A DNA stretch of 8,037 nucleotides from Candidatus Aminicenantota bacterium (GTDB taxonomy: Bacteria > Acidobacteriota > Aminicenantia > Aminicenantales > UBA4085), in the NCBI GenBank assembly GCA_003154255.1, contig PMCY01000258.1, positions 1-8,037 on the forward strand, written 5' to 3'. The notes beneath the pieces were generated by a model that made no database searches, had not been told where the DNA came from, and saw only the letters and a list, made by a program, of their open reading frames with translations. Of the stretch, positions 5,479 through 8,037 are shown piece after piece; the first letter of the stretch is position 1, and each line of letters begins with the position of its first letter. The position numbers were made by a program, and so were the translations under genes.

Positions 5479-5488
5479 GGTCCGGTCC
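5479..5488. repeat. Tandem GGTCC repeat between two divergent promoters
   Basis: GGTCC occurs twice in tandem at 5479-5488, midway between the two outward-facing -35 boxes (5466-5471 minus, 5494-5499 plus). GGTCCGG also occurs at 5432-5438, 47 bp away. Its position would suit a shared regulator site. GC-rich composition makes chance a real alternative. Confidence 0.25.
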
Positions 5489-5493
5489 AGGCA

Positions 5494-5522
5494 TTGTCTC
5501 GATCGGCATCTTGTGTTATAAA
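5494..5522 (+). promoter_or_regulatory. Sigma70-like promoter of the hox operon
   Basis: TTGTCT (5494-5499, 4 of 6) and TATAAA (5517-5522, 5 of 6) are exactly 17 bp apart. The start would be near 5529, giving a leader of about 52 nt before the hoxF ATG. No sigma54 -24/-12 element was seen, although hydrogenase operons in some bacteria use one. Confidence 0.6.
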
Positions 5523-5580
5523 TTATGGTCATTTTCAATATTTTCGTCTGGCTATCTCATTATCTCGGCCGAGGTTTCAT

Positions 5581-7401
5581 ATGCCCAAGGGAATTATCGA
5601 AACCATCATCGCCCGCCACCGGCGGGACCGGACCCGCCTGGTCGACATTCTGCGCGACGTCCAGGCGAGGCTCGGGCACGTGCCGCCGGACGCGATCGAA
5701 ACGATCGCCGCCCGGCTGGGAATTTCCCGGATCGAGGTCGAAGGGGTATCCACGTTCTACCATTTCTTCACCTCCGCTCCGGCCGGCCGTTACTCCGTCC
5801 ATCTCAACACCAACATCGTCTCGGTCATGAAGGGGCGGGCCGAAGTCGCCGCGGCTTTCGAAAAGGAGGTCGGCGTCCCCTTCGGTCAAACGACTCCCGA
5901 CGGCCGGATCGGCCTTCACGAGACGTCCTGCATCGGCATGAACGACCAGGAACCCGCGGCGATCATCAACGGGATCATCTTCACCCGCTTGAACGGGGCC
6001 AAGGTCAAGGCCCTGGCGGCCGGGATGAAGGCCGGCCGGGATGTTCAGGCGCTGGTCAAGTCCTATGGCGACGGGGCCAACCAATCCAAGCTCGTCCGCT
6101 CCATGGTCCGCAACAATATCCGCCGCAAGGGCCGGGTGCTCTTCGCTCCTTTCCGCTCCGGATCGGCCCTGAAGAAAGCGGTCGCCCGCACGCCCGAAGA
6201 GGTCATCGCCGAAATCAAAAAGGCCAATCTCCTGGGCCGCGGCGGCGCGGGTTTCCCGACTGGCCTCAAATGGGAATTCTGCCGCCGCGAAGCCGCGGAG
6301 CCCCATTATGTCGTCTGCAACGCGGACGAGGGTGAGCCCGGCACGTTCAAGGACCGCGTGCTCCTGACCGAGCGTCCTCAGCTGCTCTTCGAGGGCATGG
6401 CTGTGGCCGGCTACGCCGTCGGGGCCGCCGCGGGCGTCCTCTACCTGCGCGGCGAATATGCCTATTTGAAGCCCCATCTCGAGGCCGTCCTGGCGGAAAT
6501 GCGGAAAAAAAAGCTGTTGGGACGCGCGGCCGGGGGCAAACGAGCCTTCGCCTTCGATATCGCCATCAAGCTGGGCGCCGGCGCCTACGTCTGCGGCGAG
6601 GAATCGGCCCTCATCGAGTCGGCCCAGGGCAACCGCGGGGAGCCGCGCGACCGGCCCCCATTCCCCGTCCAATACGGATATTTCGGCCACCCGACAGCCG
6701 TCAACAACGTCGAGACGCTCTGCACGGCGGCCCGCATCCTCGAAAAAGGGGCCGACTGGTTCAAGGCCATGGGCACGGCCCGTTCGGCCGGCACCAAGCT
6801 GCTCAGCGTTTCCGGCGACTGCCGCAAACCGGGCGTCTATGAGGTCGACTTCGGCCTATCCATCGCCGAACTGCTGAAAGCGGCCGGCGCCGCCGACGCC
6901 ATGGCCGTCCAGGTCGGAGGTCCTTCCGGAACCTGCATCTCCCGGTCCCAGTTCGACCGGCGCATCGGGTTCGAGGACCTGGCCACGGGCGGTTCCATCA
7001 TCGTCTTCGGACCGGAGCGCAACCTCCTGGAGGTCGTTCACAACTTCATGGAATTTTTCGTCGAGGAATCCTGCGGCTGGTGCGTGCCCTGCCGGGCCGG
7101 CAACCCCCTCTTGAAACGGACGCTGGAAAAGGTGATGGACGGCAAAGGAACGGCCCGCGACCTGGCCGACCTGGAAGCCTGGGGCCGGATCATCAAGTCG
7201 ATGAGCCGCTGCGGGCTCGGCCAGACCTCCCCCAACCCCATCCTGACGACGCTGCAGAACTTCCGCGAAATGTACCAAAGCCGGGTCGGCGTTGAGGGGT
7301 CCTGGCGGACCGATTTCGACTTGGCCGCGGCCGCCGCGGAGGCGGCCGCCGTCACCGGACAGAAATTCACGGAGTCCGGCGAGGAGGCTCCCCATGAATA
7401 A
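5581..7401 (+). CDS. hoxF: HoxF: diaphorase subunit (NuoE-NuoF fusion) of NAD-linked [NiFe] hydrogenase
   Basis: A 606-aa flavoprotein that exchanges electrons between NAD(P)H and the Fe-S chain of a soluble cytoplasmic hydrogenase. Residues 1-160 are a thioredoxin-like NuoE domain; three of the four [2Fe-2S] ligand positions are changed (about N76, S81, N121), leaving C117. Residues 190-560 are NuoF-like: the FMN/NAD loop GRGGAGFPTG (219-228), NADEGEPGTFKDR (247-259), GAGAYVCGEESALIES (332-347), and [4Fe-4S] ligands C498, C501, C504 and C544. Length, domain fusion and many N-terminal words (for example DRTRLVDIL, FYHFF, DQEPA) match my recollection of Cupriavidus necator HoxF rather than separate NuoE and NuoF. 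The ATG is chosen because the fold starts there and GAGG (5571-5574) stands 6 nt upstream. Earlier in-frame starts fall within the promoter. The stop overlaps hoxU by 8 nt. Confidence 0.9.
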   Translation: MPKGIIETIIARHRRDRTRLVDILRDVQARLGHVPPDAIETIAARLGISRIEVEGVSTFYHFFTSAPAGRYSVHLNTNIVSVMKGRAEVAAAFEKEVGVPFGQTTPDGRIGLHETSCIGMNDQEPAAIINGIIFTRLNGAKVKALAAGMKAGRDVQALVKSYGDGANQSKLVRSMVRNNIRRKGRVLFAPFRSGSALKKAVARTPEEVIAEIKKANLLGRGGAGFPTGLKWEFCRREAAEPHYVVCNADEGEPGTFKDRVLLTERPQLLFEGMAVAGYAVGAAAGVLYLRGEYAYLKPHLEAVLAEMRKKKLLGRAAGGKRAFAFDIAIKLGAGAYVCGEESALIESAQGNRGEPRDRPPFPVQYGYFGHPTAVNNVETLCTAARILEKGADWFKAMGTARSAGTKLLSVSGDCRKPGVYEVDFGLSIAELLKAAGAADAMAVQVGGPSGTCISRSQFDRRIGFEDLATGGSIIVFGPERNLLEVVHNFMEFFVEESCGWCVPCRAGNPLLKRTLEKVMDGKGTARDLADLEAWGRIIKSMSRCGLGQTSPNPILTTLQNFREMYQSRVGVEGSWRTDFDLAAAAAEAAAVTGQKFTESGEEAPHE

Positions 7402-8037
7402 ACCGGCCATCCGTTTCAGCATCGACGGCCGCGAATGCCGGGCCAAAGCCGGCCAGACGATCTACGAAGCGGCCCGGGACAACGGGATTTACATCCCGAC
7501 CCTCTGCCGCTACGAAGGCTTTAAACCCGCCGGAAGCTGCCGCATCTGCACCGTCCGGGTCGGCGGCCGCTATATGGCCGCCTGCACCCAGCCCGTGTCC
7601 GAGGGCATGTCCGTGGAAAACAAGGTTCCCGACCTGGAGGACATGCGCAAGGCCCTCATTGAGATGTTCTTCGTCGAGGGCAACCACATGTGCCCGACCT
7701 GCGAGAAGAGCGGCAACTGCGAGCTGCAGGCCCTGGCCTATCGCTACCAGATGCTCGTCCCCCGCTTCCCCTATCAGTTCCCCAAGAAGGACGTCGAGCC
7801 GGCCGGGACGAAGATCCTCATGGAACAGAACCGTTGCGTCAAATGCCTGCGCTGCGTGCGCGGCGTGCGGACCCGGGACGACAAGGCCGTTTTCGGCCCC
7901 CTGCGGCGCTCGCGGAACAAGAAAATCTTCGTCGATCCCGAGCTGGCCTCGGCCCTGACGGGAGTCGAGGCCCGCAAGGCCATGGAGCGCTGCCCCGTAG
8001 GCTCGATCCTGAAGAAGGAAGTCGGCTTCGCCGTGCC
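7394..8037 (+). CDS. hoxU: HoxU: Fe-S electron-transfer subunit of the hydrogenase diaphorase (3' end outside window)
   Basis: The first 214 codons of a NuoG-N-terminus-like protein that links the HoxF flavin to the hydrogenase module. A plant-type [2Fe-2S] domain has ligands C38, C49, C52 and C64. A His-Cys3 [4Fe-4S] site follows (H98, C100, C103, C109, in EGNHMCPTCEKSGNC). A further four Cys (C148, C151, C154, C200) fit a second [4Fe-4S] cluster. H-x-C spacing and the segment RFPYQFP are HoxU-like; NuoG of complex I usually has H-x3-C and is much longer. Family members end at roughly 230-240 aa, so only about 20 residues should be missing. AGGAGG (7382-7387) sits 6 nt before the ATG, inside hoxF, and the genes overlap by 8 nt, so they are translationally coupled. 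hoxY and hoxH are expected next. Confidence 0.88.
   Translation, partial: MNKPAIRFSIDGRECRAKAGQTIYEAARDNGIYIPTLCRYEGFKPAGSCRICTVRVGGRYMAACTQPVSEGMSVENKVPDLEDMRKALIEMFFVEGNHMCPTCEKSGNCELQALAYRYQMLVPRFPYQFPKKDVEPAGTKILMEQNRCVKCLRCVRGVRTRDDKAVFGPLRRSRNKKIFVDPELASALTGVEARKAMERCPVGSILKKEVGFAV

Noticed and set aside
5494..5580. A 29-residue N-terminal extension of HoxF
   Set aside because: It begins within the predicted -35 box, has no resemblance to HoxF, and the ATG at 5581 has a good SD and starts the NuoE-like fold.
5581..8037. Complex I genes (nuoEFG)
   Set aside because: NuoE and NuoF are fused, three NuoE ligands are lost, and the third subunit has HoxU-like H-x-C spacing; the HoxF/HoxU reading fits better.
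1..8037. CRISPR array, insertion sequence or phage genes
   Set aside because: No regularly spaced repeats, terminal inverted repeats with a transposase, or phage domains were seen.

Overview
The window is high-GC bacterial DNA with tightly packed genes, Shine-Dalgarno sites and sigma70-like promoters. A lipoprotein with a lipobox and a HoxF/HoxU pair point to a bacterium. The style of the receiver domains is reminiscent of Acidobacteriota/Aminicenantota-like genomes, but that is an impression, not a demonstrated placement. There are four sections.

(1) Positions 1-70 hold a tRNA-Val(UAC) lacking its first two bases at the window edge. A 212-bp gap follows, with a candidate promoter whose -10 box lies inside a 7-bp inverted repeat.

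(2) Positions 283-4231 hold a plus-strand signalling cluster. Its members are a soluble REC-coiled coil-NarX-type histidine kinase, a NarL/FixJ response regulator (4-nt overlap), a stand-alone CheY-like receiver, a REC-PAS-HD-GYP protein (predicted c-di-GMP phosphodiesterase), and a small two-helix membrane protein that starts at a TTG overlapping the HD-GYP stop codon. Every input visible on these proteins is a receiver or a PAS domain; no classical membrane sensor is present. The receivers of the kinase and of the HD-GYP protein are close relatives, about half identical in a gap-free hand alignment. The cluster therefore probably couples phosphorelay input to transcription (NarL-type output) and to c-di-GMP turnover.

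(3) Positions 4331-5294 are on the minus strand. A two-gene tRNA operon (tRNA-Lys(UUU) then tRNA-Glu(UUC)) has a very good sigma70 promoter. Just upstream is an unrecognised lipoprotein gene with a strong ribosome binding site and a rho-independent terminator.

(4) Positions 5295-8037 hold a divergent intergenic region with back-to-back promoters, then hoxF and the 5' part of hoxU, which overlap by 8 nt. They form the diaphorase module of a soluble NAD(P)-linked [NiFe] hydrogenase of the HoxFUYH type. HoxF is a NuoE-NuoF fusion whose NuoE-like part has lost three of the four [2Fe-2S] ligands. HoxU carries ligands for one [2Fe-2S] and two [4Fe-4S] clusters. The hydrogenase subunits hoxY and hoxH would be expected just beyond the right edge.

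I did not find a clearly new system. The most unusual items are the sensor-less multi-receiver cluster with its coupled two-helix miniprotein, and the lipoprotein with a long helical insertion. The hox genes are recognisable members of a known family.
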